NCBI GenBank assembly: GCA_016710525.1
Contig: JADJVQ010000035.1
Coordinates: 1 to 64,000, forward strand
Reading direction: 5' to 3'
Origin: Burkholderiaceae bacterium
GTDB taxonomy: Bacteria > Pseudomonadota > Gammaproteobacteria > Burkholderiales > Burkholderiaceae_E
DNA: 64,000 bases
Part shown: piece by piece, positions 52,101 to 60,348 of the stretch
How the letters are laid out: every line of letters begins with the position of its first letter
How positions within the stretch are numbered: position 1 is the first letter of the stretch
Translations under genes and position numbers: made by a program
The notes under the pieces: model-generated
Databases searched by the model: none
What the model saw: the letters and a program-made list of their open reading frames with translations, nothing else
What the model was told of the DNA's origin: nothing

Positions 52101-54881
52101 TTACCAGAGCTGTTGCAAAGAGACCGCGACCTGTCGCTGGCGGTACGGGTTGGGGCGCGGCGTGTCCGACCAGGAAACCTCGGCGGACACGGCGGTGTCC
52201 GGCGCGATCCACCAGCGGCCGTTGCCCGAGACGCTCCAGCCGCTGCGCGCTTCGTTGCTCATCGAGAATCCGCGCTGCACCGACACGAAGACGTCGTGGC
52301 GTTCGCCGTACCAGCCGCGCTGCACGCCGAGATTGACCACCGAGTACGGGTGGGCCGGCGACCAGTAGCGCGGATCGTTGCGGTCGGCCTTGCGCCAGTA
52401 CCCGCCGACGAACCATTGGATTCGCCCGGGAATGGGCTGCAGCACCGGCAGCAGGCGCAGGTCGGCCTCGAGCACCTTGTTGCCGTCCGACACCGAATAC
52501 CCGTCGGCGCGCGCGCGCACCTCGCCGACCATGGTGCTGAAGTTGGCCCAGCCGCCCGCGCTGCCGGCGGTCAGCCCGTCGCGCAGGGCCTGCATGTCGA
52601 GCGCCGCACGGCCCCAGTCGATGCGGCCGAAACGTACGCCGAAGCGGTCGCGAACCAGTTCCAGGCCGACCCGTGCGAACGCGCGATCGCGTTCGCCGCT
52701 GACCCAGGAGACATCCAGCCGCGGCGACAGCGGCAGCCCCGGCAGGAAGACGTTCGCGTTGAGTTCGCGGCGTGTAACCCGCTCGGCAGGCGTGTCGTTG
52801 CGCTGGGCCGTGCCGCCGACCTCCAGACGCGCGAACCGGTCGCGGGTCCACCAGCGGTGCGACACGGTGCCATCCAGCCGATCGAACTGGCTGCTGGTGC
52901 TTGCGCTGGCCACCCGGAAGGTCGTGGCGGCCCGCAGGTCGCGGCCGGCCAGCGCGAGCGCGGCCCTGGCATCGGCATTGCCGGGGTCCTTGCGCAGCAC
53001 CGCTTCATACGTGTCGGCCGCCACGTCGGTCATGCCGCGCCAGCGCTGGATGTTGGCCACGCCCAGTCGCGCAGCGGCATCCAGGTCGCTGCCGTAGAGC
53101 TTTTCGTATTGGCCGATCGCCGCGTCGTAGCGGCCCGACCAGGCCAGCGCGTTGGCGACTTCGAGGCGCAGGGGGCGGTCGTCCGGCCGTTCGGCCAGCA
53201 GATGGGCGCCGGTGCGCGCCGCGCGCGAGTAGTCGGCCCCGTCGAACTGCTGACGGAATTGTTCGGCGGGTGTGGCGGCGAATGCCGGGCGATCGTGCGT
53301 GGCGCCCGCGAGTGCGGCGACCACGAATGCCAGCATGCCGACCGCGCGGCGCAGCCCGATCGGAGTGACCACGGCGCGCAGGGCATTGGGCGTGTCGAAG
53401 CTGGCGGCGTTCTCGAGCGTCGCCCGGATCTCCGGCGCATCGCTCCAGTGCTGCCAGCCCGCCAGCAGCATGTCGAATCGGCGGCCGAGCAGCCGGGCGA
53501 GGGCCGGTTCGGCCTGCAGCGAAGAGCAGCCTTTGAGCAGCAGCCAGAGGCTGCCGCCGCGTTCGCTGAGCACGGCGTCGCGCGCGCCCTTGCGCAGTGC
53601 TGCGTGCACGCTGTCGGCGGCCTGGGGCGAGGCCGGCGACAGTTGGATCAGGGTCAGCGGCAGATCGACGCTGGCGCACTCGCGCAGCGCATCTTCGACT
53701 CGGGTCGCCATTTCGCCGAATGAGCAGGCGCAGGCCCGCTCCGGCGCTCCGATGCCCGACAGGACCGCGTCGACATCGGTCTCGACCTCGCGGCTGAACA
53801 GGGTGCCGCTCAGCGCCGCCACCGTCAGTCGCACCGAGGCATCGGTCAGGTCCGCCGACAGCACGCTGCTCGCGCCCAGGCGCAGCAGCGCGATCGACTG
53901 CGCGGCACGCAGGCGCGCCTTGCATTCGCGGATCACCACCCGGACCTGCGCCTTGCCCAGGGCGCGCACCGCGGCCACGGTGCGGGCGAGTTCGGCCACC
54001 TGAGAGGCGCGATCGAAGTGCAGCACCACGGTGCCGGCTGGCATCAGACGGGCCTTGTCGATCACGTCGAGCAGCGTGTCGGCCTGGCGGATCTGCGTGG
54101 GCATGCCCAGGCCGATGGCCGCCTGCCGCGTGGCCACGGTCCATTCGCGCTCGATCGGGACCAGCGCGCGACTGGGCAGCAGCGAAGCGTGGGCAAACAG
54201 CCGCCCGGCTTCATCCACGCTCAGCGCAAAGCGGCGTCGCGGCACCGGGCCAAGCGCGCCGAACCAGTGCCGGATGTCGAGCGTGACCTCGTCGTCGCTG
54301 CCGCGAACCACACCGAATCCGCCGAAACCGTCGGCCACCGTACGCAGCGTGACGAAGTCGCGAGGCGCATCGCTGGGCGGCGAGAAGGTCGCCAGCAGCG
54401 CGTGGTCATTGCGCGACAGCCATTCGTCCCAGGCGCGGGTCGCCTGCACCGCGGCGCCGGGATCGGCCAGGCAGAACAGCCGGTCTGCGCCATCGGCCAG
54501 GATCAGCGTCCCGTCGGGCAGGCCCAGGCCGTCGAGCTCGCGCAGCAGCCGCTGGGTTCCGGTGACGAACAGGTCGCGGCCGGTCTCCATGGTGTGGCAG
54601 AAGAATTTCAGTTCGCCGGCGCCGATCATTTCTCCGACGTCCAGGCCCGACAGTGCGAGCTTGCGCGCCTGCACGGCGGGGTCGACGCTGGTGACCAGCA
54701 CGGCCATGCCGCCGCGCCCTGCGCGGGCAGCCAGGGCGGCCGCGACCAGCGGCAGACGGATCGACTGCTGGTCGCAGGCCAGCCCGTAGATGAAACCGGC
54801 GGCCAGCTGATCGAATGCCGGCGGCAGTCCGGGCAAGCCAAGGCGGAAGGGGGATACGCGCTGAGGTCCTGGCATCGTCAT
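52101..54881 (-). CDS. BcsE-like GIL domain fused to TPR and outer-membrane beta-barrel (EPS export)
   Basis: 926 residues in one uninterrupted frame from the ATG at 54881 (weak AGAAGA ribosome site). Residues 1-500 resemble BcsE: an ATPase-like fold (LVAAALAARAGRGGMAVLVT; LILADGADRLFCLADPGAAV) then the GIL region VVIRECKARLRAAQSIALLR near residues 315-334. At about 510-535 lies VGMLAFVVAALAGATHDRPA ending in AFA-ATP, like a signal-peptide or membrane anchor. Then TPR repeats (ARLGVANIQRWRGMTDVAAD) and, from about residue 645, alternating strands of an outer-membrane barrel ending in the aromatic residue W. BcsE and PgaA/YaiO parts are normally separate proteins. It leads the four-gene operon, with nine bases to the synthase gene. 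Whether an artefact removed a stop between two genes is not excluded. Confidence 0.75.
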   Translation of the reverse strand: MTMPGPQRVSPFRLGLPGLPPAFDQLAAGFIYGLACDQQSIRLPLVAAALAARAGRGGMAVLVTSVDPAVQARKLALSGLDVGEMIGAGELKFFCHTMETGRDLFVTGTQRLLRELDGLGLPDGTLILADGADRLFCLADPGAAVQATRAWDEWLSRNDHALLATFSPPSDAPRDFVTLRTVADGFGGFGVVRGSDDEVTLDIRHWFGALGPVPRRRFALSVDEAGRLFAHASLLPSRALVPIEREWTVATRQAAIGLGMPTQIRQADTLLDVIDKARLMPAGTVVLHFDRASQVAELARTVAAVRALGKAQVRVVIRECKARLRAAQSIALLRLGASSVLSADLTDASVRLTVAALSGTLFSREVETDVDAVLSGIGAPERACACSFGEMATRVEDALRECASVDLPLTLIQLSPASPQAADSVHAALRKGARDAVLSERGGSLWLLLKGCSSLQAEPALARLLGRRFDMLLAGWQHWSDAPEIRATLENAASFDTPNALRAVVTPIGLRRAVGMLAFVVAALAGATHDRPAFAATPAEQFRQQFDGADYSRAARTGAHLLAERPDDRPLRLEVANALAWSGRYDAAIGQYEKLYGSDLDAAARLGVANIQRWRGMTDVAADTYEAVLRKDPGNADARAALALAGRDLRAATTFRVASASTSSQFDRLDGTVSHRWWTRDRFARLEVGGTAQRNDTPAERVTRRELNANVFLPGLPLSPRLDVSWVSGERDRAFARVGLELVRDRFGVRFGRIDWGRAALDMQALRDGLTAGSAGGWANFSTMVGEVRARADGYSVSDGNKVLEADLRLLPVLQPIPGRIQWFVGGYWRKADRNDPRYWSPAHPYSVVNLGVQRGWYGERHDVFVSVQRGFSMSNEARSGWSVSGNGRWWIAPDTAVSAEVSWSDTPRPNPYRQRQVAVSLQQLW

Positions 54882-54897
54882 TCTTCTGGGCTGTGTT

Positions 54898-54949
54898 GAG
54901 CGCGCTGCGCCGACGGGCGATACGAGATTCGTCCGCCGGCAGCGCGCTC
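54898..54949. repeat. Perfect inverted repeat in the leader of the EPS operon
   Basis: GAGCGCGCTGC (54898-54908) and GCAGCGCGCTC (54939-54949) form an 11-bp perfect stem around a 30-base loop, 17 bases before the start codon of the fusion gene. A 12-base palindrome CCGGCGCGCCGG lies at 54975-54986. These may be an operator or an mRNA structure; I recognise no known binding site. Confidence 0.55.
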
Positions 54950-55098
54950 GGATATCGTCAACCCAGTCTATCGGCCGGCGCGCCGGCATATTGATGGCAT
55001 CGCCCGCGCGTCGGCTATGCGCCGATGGACGGCGTCCCTGCTGTGGTTTTGCCGCGGGCCGGCCCGAACAGGCCGATCCGCCCGCGCGGCCCGGCGGA

Positions 55099-55953
55099 TC
55101 AGATCAGCAGGGCTGCGCGGCGATCGAGCACCGCGCGGGCGATGCTGAACGCGGTGATCATCGAGGTACGGGGATTGGTCGGCGAGGCGAAGCTTTCGAC
55201 GCGCAGGCTGATCGATCCGCTGACGCCGAGCGCGTCGATCTCGTGGGCGTTGCCGGCGGCGGCGGGGTCGGCGACCAGCTCGACCTCGGTCCGCTCGAAG
55301 CCCAGGGTGGCCAGCGCCAGCGTGGCCACCACATTGGCGTTGCGGGGGTAGTCGCGGGCGGCGGCCCGTGCGGTGCCGCGATAGAAGACGGCGGGTGCGG
55401 TGAGTGCGGCGAGGTCGAGCAATTCCTGCGCGGGCGTGCCCAGCCAGGCGGCGGGCGGCTTGCGCGAGCGGTAGCGAACCTCGTGCAGGCCCGCCAGGCG
55501 GGCCGCGCCCAGGATGTCCAGGCCGCCGATGGCACCCGCCGGCACGATCAGCTGGCGTCCGCTGGCGCGCGCCGCCGCGAGCAGGCGGTCGTGGCGTGCG
55601 GGGTTGGCCAGGGCGCCGGACGACACCACCATCAGGTCGCACCCTGCCTCGAGGCTCGCCACGCCGTGCCGATCGACCGCTTCGTGGCCGGCGCATTCCA
55701 CCACCAGCGCCCGCGGCTCACCGGGCGCGGCCGGCGACGGCAGCAGTGGCGCCAGACGCGGACCGGCCGCGATGCCCGCCGCGGCGGCCGCAACGAGGCC
55801 CGGATGATCGCGCCCCGGTTCCTCGCGCAGCAGCAGGCCGGCCAGGCGCACCCGGTCGGGGGCCTCGCCCAGCAGCCGCCAGACGCTTGCGCCAATGGCG
55901 CCGAATCCGATCAGGACGACGGGCAGTGGCGCGAGGCGCACGTGCGAGGCCAT
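55099..55953 (-). CDS. L-aspartate dehydrogenase (NadX-like)
   Basis: 284 residues. An N-terminal Rossmann motif IGFGAIGASVWRLLG binds NAD(P). The family features are VECAGHEAVDRHG, VPAGAIGGLDILGAARLA, the RSRKPPAAW segment, ARDYPRNANVVATLALATLG with the catalytic region and GNAHEIDALGVSGSISLRVE. These enzymes oxidise L-aspartate to iminoaspartate or oxaloacetate plus ammonia, either for NAD synthesis or for catabolism. It is 3 bases after the TRAP receptor gene and last in that operon, so a role in metabolising the imported compound is possible. Confidence 0.87.
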   Translation of the reverse strand: MASHVRLAPLPVVLIGFGAIGASVWRLLGEAPDRVRLAGLLLREEPGRDHPGLVAAAAAGIAAGPRLAPLLPSPAAPGEPRALVVECAGHEAVDRHGVASLEAGCDLMVVSSGALANPARHDRLLAAARASGRQLIVPAGAIGGLDILGAARLAGLHEVRYRSRKPPAAWLGTPAQELLDLAALTAPAVFYRGTARAAARDYPRNANVVATLALATLGFERTEVELVADPAAAGNAHEIDALGVSGSISLRVESFASPTNPRTSMITAFSIARAVLDRRAALLI

Positions 55954-55956
55954 GCG

Positions 55957-57021
55957 TCAGCGGATGGCCTGCACCCGGTCGAACACGTCCTTGCTCCAGG
56001 GCAGGTTGGGCGCGGTGAGCTCCTTGGCGACCGCCGCCTGGAAAGGCCGGCGATCGACCTTGACCACCGTCTTGCCCATTTTCTCGAAGCCGCTGACCAG
56101 CCGATTCTCGTTGTCGACGATCGCCTTCGTGGCGCGCGCGCCGGCTTCGCGGGTGACGTCCTCGAAGATCTTGCGGTCGGCTTCGTTCAGCTTGCCCCAG
56201 GTGCCCGCGCTGACGACGGTGACGAGCATTTCGGTGATGTGGCCGGTGAGCACGATGTACTTCTGCACCTCGTGGAACTTCTTGGCCTCGATGGTGGGCA
56301 GCGGATTCTCCTGCGCATCGACCGTGCCGTTTTGCAGCGCGAGGTAGACCTCGGCGAACGCGATCGGGGTTGCGTTGGCGCCAACCGCCTTCGGGAACAT
56401 CGTGTAGAGCGGCGCATCCGGCACCCGGATCTTCAGGCCCTTCATGTCCTCGGGTTTGCTGATCGGCTTGTTCGACGAGGTGTGGCGCACGCCGTAATAG
56501 GTGACGGCGGTGATCCTGTTGCCGCCGCTGCCTTTCTGGTAGCCGGCGGCGAGCTCGGCGAACACCGGCGAGACCACGTACTTGGCCCAGTGGTCGTAGT
56601 CGCGGAACATGAACGGCGCGCCGCCGATCGACAGCGGGCCGTAGGAACGCGCCGCGAAGTTCTGGCCGGTGTAGATGATGTCGACGGTGCCCAGGGTCAG
56701 CGCCTGGTTGATGTCGCTTTCCTTGCCCAGCTGCGAGGCGGGGAAGACCTGGATCTCGTAGCGCCCGCCGGTGCGTTTCTTGACTTCCTCGGCCGCCCAC
56801 AGCGCTTCGGTATGGAATGGCTCGGAGGTTTCGTAGACATGTGCCCATTTCAGCTTGGTCTGCGCCAGCGCGGGCGGGGCGGCGAGCACCGCCAGGGCGG
56901 CGCCGGACAGCAGCGCGAAGGCGGCGCGGCGGGCCCGCTGCGGCGTGGGTTTGACGGCGGCGCCGGCGCGGGGCAGTGCCGACGAAAGGGTGCTGCGTGC
57001 GGCGATGGGATCCAGGGTCAT
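55957..57021 (-). CDS. TRAP transporter substrate-binding protein (DctP family)
   Basis: 354 residues. The ATG at 57021 with a GGAG site gives a long N-terminal region and a signal peptide (AFALLSGAALAVLAAPPALA followed by QTKLKWAHVYETSEPFH). DctP features are VFPASQLGKESDINQALTLG, EDMKGLKIRVPDAPLYTMFP and YLALQNGTVDAQENPLPTIE with the Arg that binds a carboxylate in KGLKIRVP. It should bind an organic acid in the periplasm. No DctQ or DctM membrane genes are present nearby, so the receptor is orphaned here. The aspartate dehydrogenase gene follows after three bases. Confidence 0.92.
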   Translation of the reverse strand: MTLDPIAARSTLSSALPRAGAAVKPTPQRARRAAFALLSGAALAVLAAPPALAQTKLKWAHVYETSEPFHTEALWAAEEVKKRTGGRYEIQVFPASQLGKESDINQALTLGTVDIIYTGQNFAARSYGPLSIGGAPFMFRDYDHWAKYVVSPVFAELAAGYQKGSGGNRITAVTYYGVRHTSSNKPISKPEDMKGLKIRVPDAPLYTMFPKAVGANATPIAFAEVYLALQNGTVDAQENPLPTIEAKKFHEVQKYIVLTGHITEMLVTVVSAGTWGKLNEADRKIFEDVTREAGARATKAIVDNENRLVSGFEKMGKTVVKVDRRPFQAAVAKELTAPNLPWSKDVFDRVQAIR

Positions 57022-57113
57022 GCGGTCTCCTCGGGTGGGGGCTGCCGGGTCGCCGGGACGGCGCAGTGCCTGTCGGGCACTGCACCGGCGCTGGTCGCCG
57101 CGGCCCGCCGAGT

Positions 57114-58127
57114 CTAGCGTGATTGCCCGATCGGGGAGCCGCCGTGGCGCTCGAACAGTGCGAAGACCGCGGGGCGGTTGAACCGGGCGCGCAGGCCGAT
57201 GCAGACCAGCCGATCGAGCTGCGGGTCGCGTCCGCCGTATTCGTGCGCGGTCAGCGACAGGCGCCCGCCAGCCAGCTGGATCACCCACAGCTGGCCCTGC
57301 GGATCGCTCAGGATGCCCTTGGCGCGCTCCAGTCCGAGCGCCGGGTCGAGCAGCGAGCGCAGGACCTCGTTGATGTCGACCGGCCGATCGAAGCGGGCCG
57401 AGAGGCTTTCGAACAGCTGCTCGGCACGCGGCGGCGACATCGCGGCAAAGCGGCGCGGCCGTCCGCGGACCCGTCCGGGCGGCGCCACGAGAGGCCGCGC
57501 CGGCAGGCGGGCGGGGGCGTCGCCGGCAACCGTGCGGAACGGGTCGAAGCCCCCGGCCGCCGGATCGATCTGCGCCTGGGGCGCGACGCCGGCCAGCCAG
57601 TCGCGCACCTGCGCCAGGCGTTCAGGGGAGGCCACGTCGTCGCGGGTGATCAGGATGCGATCGGCCTGGCCGAGCTGGCGGGTGATGGTGTCGCCGACAT
57701 ATCGGTCCTGGGCACGTTCGATGATCGTGAGCGCGTCGGCGGCCAGCAGCACCGCGCCCAGGCTGACGCCGGGCGCCAGCTTCGCGCTGCGCGCGACCGC
57801 TCCGGGCAGCGCCACGCCACTGGTTTCGATCAGCACCTCGCCTGGTGCGGGATCGCGCTGGCCCAGGCGTGCCAGCGCGCCGATCAGGTCGCTGCCGAAG
57901 CTGCAGCACACGCAGCCGCCGGCCAGTTCGAGCACGTCGTCGCGCTGCGCGAGAATCAGGTCGGCATCGATCCCGATCTCGCCGAAGTCGTTGACCAGGA
58001 CGGCGATGCGCCGGCCGTCGGCCTGGGCCTGGCGCAGCCAGCGATTGACCAGCGTGGTCTTGCCGGCGCCCAGGTAGCCGCCGATCACCGTGATCCGCAT
58101 GGCGCTTTTCGGTTCGTCGGTGCTCAC
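57114..58127 (-). CDS. CobW/G3E-family GTPase metallochaperone
   Basis: 337 residues. Starts at a GTG (58127) overlapping the amidohydrolase stop (GTGA). Walker A IGGYLGAGKTTLVNRWL, Glu-x-x-Asp-type LVNDFGEIGIDADLI, metal-binding GGCVCCSFGSDL (CxCC) and nucleotide motif ILITRDD are all present. The C-terminal CobW_C domain ends IGLRARFNRPAV. G3E GTPases deliver metals to target enzymes. Translational coupling to the amidohydrolase suggests that enzyme is the client. Confidence 0.9.
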   Translation of the reverse strand: MSTDEPKSAMRITVIGGYLGAGKTTLVNRWLRQAQADGRRIAVLVNDFGEIGIDADLILAQRDDVLELAGGCVCCSFGSDLIGALARLGQRDPAPGEVLIETSGVALPGAVARSAKLAPGVSLGAVLLAADALTIIERAQDRYVGDTITRQLGQADRILITRDDVASPERLAQVRDWLAGVAPQAQIDPAAGGFDPFRTVAGDAPARLPARPLVAPPGRVRGRPRRFAAMSPPRAEQLFESLSARFDRPVDINEVLRSLLDPALGLERAKGILSDPQGQLWVIQLAGGRLSLTAHEYGGRDPQLDRLVCIGLRARFNRPAVFALFERHGGSPIGQSR

Positions 58128-59764
58128 TGGGAGGCAGCCTCGAACACCCGCCCGCCCTGCACGACGCCCCAGACCGGCACATCCCGCAAGGCCGCTGGTG
58201 CGACCTCGCAGGGGTCCTGCTCGAGCACCGCGAAATCGGCCCGCTTGCCGGTCTCGATCGAGCCCACCTCGCTGTCCAGCTTCAGCGTGTAGGCGGCGCC
58301 GAGGGTCACCGCGCGCAGGGCCTCATCCACGCCGATGCATTCGTAGTCGCCCTGCACCCGCCCAGAGGCTGTGAGCCGATTGACCGCGCACCAGGCCGTG
58401 AACAGCGGCCCCATCGGGGTCACCGGCGCGTCGGAGTGGATGGCCATCGGCACACCGGTCTGCAGCGCGGTCCGGCAGGCGTTCATGCGGGTTGCGCGCT
58501 CGGGGCCCACGGTCATCCGGTAGTGTTCGTCGCCCCAGTAGAAATGGTGATTGGCGAACAGATTGACGGCCATTCCCAGGGCCTTCATGCGCAGGAACTG
58601 CGCACGGTCGGCCATCTGGCAGTGCTGCAGCGTGAATCGATGATCGGGGCGCGGATGCCTGGCCAAAGCTTTTTCGAGCACGTCGAGAGCGAGTTCGGTG
58701 GCCTCGTCGCCGTTGGTGTGGGTGTGGATCTGGACCCCATGGGCCAGCGCGAGTTCGTAGGCCTGGCTCATCTGCTCGGGCGCGGTGTACCACAGGCCGT
58801 TGGGCGCTCCGTTGAAATAACCCGGCGCGCGCAGCCGGGCGGAGAATCCCTGGATGGAGCCATCGGCGACGACCTTGATGCGGCCCAGCCGCAGCCGATC
58901 GGTGCTCAGGCCGCCGAGCTCGACCGCCCGGGCGATCGCCTGCGCCACCGGCTGGCCCAGCAGGCGCAGCAGCGGCACGATGCGAGCCGGGTAGTCGGCC
59001 TCGCCGGTGACGCGCAGCATCATGCGCACGGCGTCCTCGGGCAGCGGACTGGCCAGGTCGGTCGCGGTGGTGACGCCCTTGCGCACGCACAGCCGTCCGA
59101 AGCGGCGCACGGCGTCTTCATCGCCGGCCAGGGCGGTGCGGTCCATGCCGATCACCTCGGCGACCCCGGCCATGGCATCCGGCCCCTTCATCTCGCCGGT
59201 GGGCAGGCCGTCGGCGGCCAGCGGCACGCCCGGGTGATCGATCTCGCGGCGCAGCCAGCCGGCCGCCGCCAGGGCCGCCGAATTGACGTTCAGGATGTGC
59301 AGGCTGGCATGTGCCACGCCGACGGGGCGGGTGTCGCTGACCCGGTCGAGGTCGGCACGGTTGCAGCGGCCACCGCCGAAATAGATCGGGTCGAATCCCC
59401 ATCCGACCAGCGGGGTGTCCGGCGCTTCCAGTGCAGCCTGAGCGGCCCGCAGCCGTTCGATCACCTCGTCGATCGATCGCGCGCCCGGCCACTGCCGGCC
59501 GTCGGGGTCGGTCCGGTCGTGAAAGCCCACGTAGACGAAGCGCCACAGGGCTCCCTCCATCAGGTGGGTATGGCCTTCGACGAAACCCGGCAGCAGGACC
59601 CGATCGGCGAAGCGCTCGTCCACGCGGTGGGCGCCCCAGCCGGTCAGTTCATCGAGGCTGCCGGCGCCCAGGACGAGCCCGTCGCGGACCGCCACATGGG
59701 TTGCCAGGGGACGAGCCGGGTTCATCGTGCGGATCCGGCGCGCCCGGTAGATCGTGATGCTCAT
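58124..59764 (-). CDS. Amidohydrolase-family protein (YtcJ-like)
   Basis: 546 residues. The start at 59764 gives MSITIYRARRIRTMNPARPL. Metal-site features: GFVEGHTHLMEG (HxH), HTHTNGDEATELAL, LQHCQMADRAQFL and IHSDAPVTPMGPLFTAW. These belong to the amidohydrolase 3 group, whose members hydrolyse amides or related C-N bonds; the substrate is unknown. It is preceded by the VOC gene (four-base overlap) and overlaps the CobW gene, so all three are one coupled transcript. Confidence 0.9.
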   Translation of the reverse strand: MSITIYRARRIRTMNPARPLATHVAVRDGLVLGAGSLDELTGWGAHRVDERFADRVLLPGFVEGHTHLMEGALWRFVYVGFHDRTDPDGRQWPGARSIDEVIERLRAAQAALEAPDTPLVGWGFDPIYFGGGRCNRADLDRVSDTRPVGVAHASLHILNVNSAALAAAGWLRREIDHPGVPLAADGLPTGEMKGPDAMAGVAEVIGMDRTALAGDEDAVRRFGRLCVRKGVTTATDLASPLPEDAVRMMLRVTGEADYPARIVPLLRLLGQPVAQAIARAVELGGLSTDRLRLGRIKVVADGSIQGFSARLRAPGYFNGAPNGLWYTAPEQMSQAYELALAHGVQIHTHTNGDEATELALDVLEKALARHPRPDHRFTLQHCQMADRAQFLRMKALGMAVNLFANHHFYWGDEHYRMTVGPERATRMNACRTALQTGVPMAIHSDAPVTPMGPLFTAWCAVNRLTASGRVQGDYECIGVDEALRAVTLGAAYTLKLDSEVGSIETGKRADFAVLEQDPCEVAPAALRDVPVWGVVQGGRVFEAASQ

Positions 59765-60153
59765 GTCGCGTCCCGCGCGACGGGTTCGGCGATCTCGATC
59801 AGGTTCAGATCGGGATCTCTCACGTACACCGAGCGGATCCGGGACACCGCGCCGTCGCGCAGCACCGGTCCGACGATGATCGCCACGCCGTGCTGGTTCA
59901 GGCGGTCGATCACCTGCACGAGCGGGATCGTGGCGATGAAGCACAGATCGAGGCCGCCGGGCACCGGCGTATGCGCCTTCGGTTCGAATTCGTGGCCCCA
60001 GCGGTGCACGTTGATTTTCTGGTTGCCGAACAGGAAGGCCTGGCGGCCGCGGTCATAGCGTTCGTGCCGCATGCCCAGCACCTCGACGTAGAAGCGGATG
60101 CAGGCCGCCTCGTCGGTGGTGGTGATCACGAGGTGGTCGAGGTGGTCGATCAT
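59761..60153 (-). CDS. VOC (glyoxalase/bleomycin-resistance) family protein
   Basis: 130 residues. The paired beta-alpha-beta-beta-beta modules are visible in IDHLDHLVITTTDEAACIRF, YVEVLGMRHERYDRGRQAFL and YVRDPDLNLIEIAEP; the His near the start and the Glu in LIEIAEP are the usual metal ligands. Members act as isomerases, dioxygenases or binding proteins. First gene of the minus-strand operon with the amidohydrolase and CobW; divergent from the Bug receptor gene with about 195 bases between starts. Confidence 0.87.
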   Translation of the reverse strand: MIDHLDHLVITTTDEAACIRFYVEVLGMRHERYDRGRQAFLFGNQKINVHRWGHEFEPKAHTPVPGGLDLCFIATIPLVQVIDRLNQHGVAIIVGPVLRDGAVSRIRSVYVRDPDLNLIEIAEPVARDAT

Positions 60154-60348
60154 CGTTGGCCTTCGGTTCCGGTTTGAGGGGCTTGGCCGCTCGAGTCGGG
60201 CGCCGCGGCCCGGATGGCGGGAGTCGGTGCGAGTTTACTAGGAGCTTGTCATGGGATCATGCGGCCTGCTGGCATCCGGCCGGCCGCGGGTTCGCCTCGC
60301 GGGCACCGGTTAGCATCGCACTGTCGAAGACCACGCGGGAGACCTGTC

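Noticed and set aside
52101..54881. Start of the fusion gene at an earlier in-frame ATG near 54989
   Set aside because: The extra residues are arginine-rich and unlike the family, would run through the leader inverted repeat, and lack a ribosome site; the ATG at 54881 is preferred.
54882..55098. c-di-GMP riboswitch in front of the EPS operon
   Set aside because: The hairpin does not show the conserved GEMM-type loop sequences I know; only an inverted repeat can be claimed.
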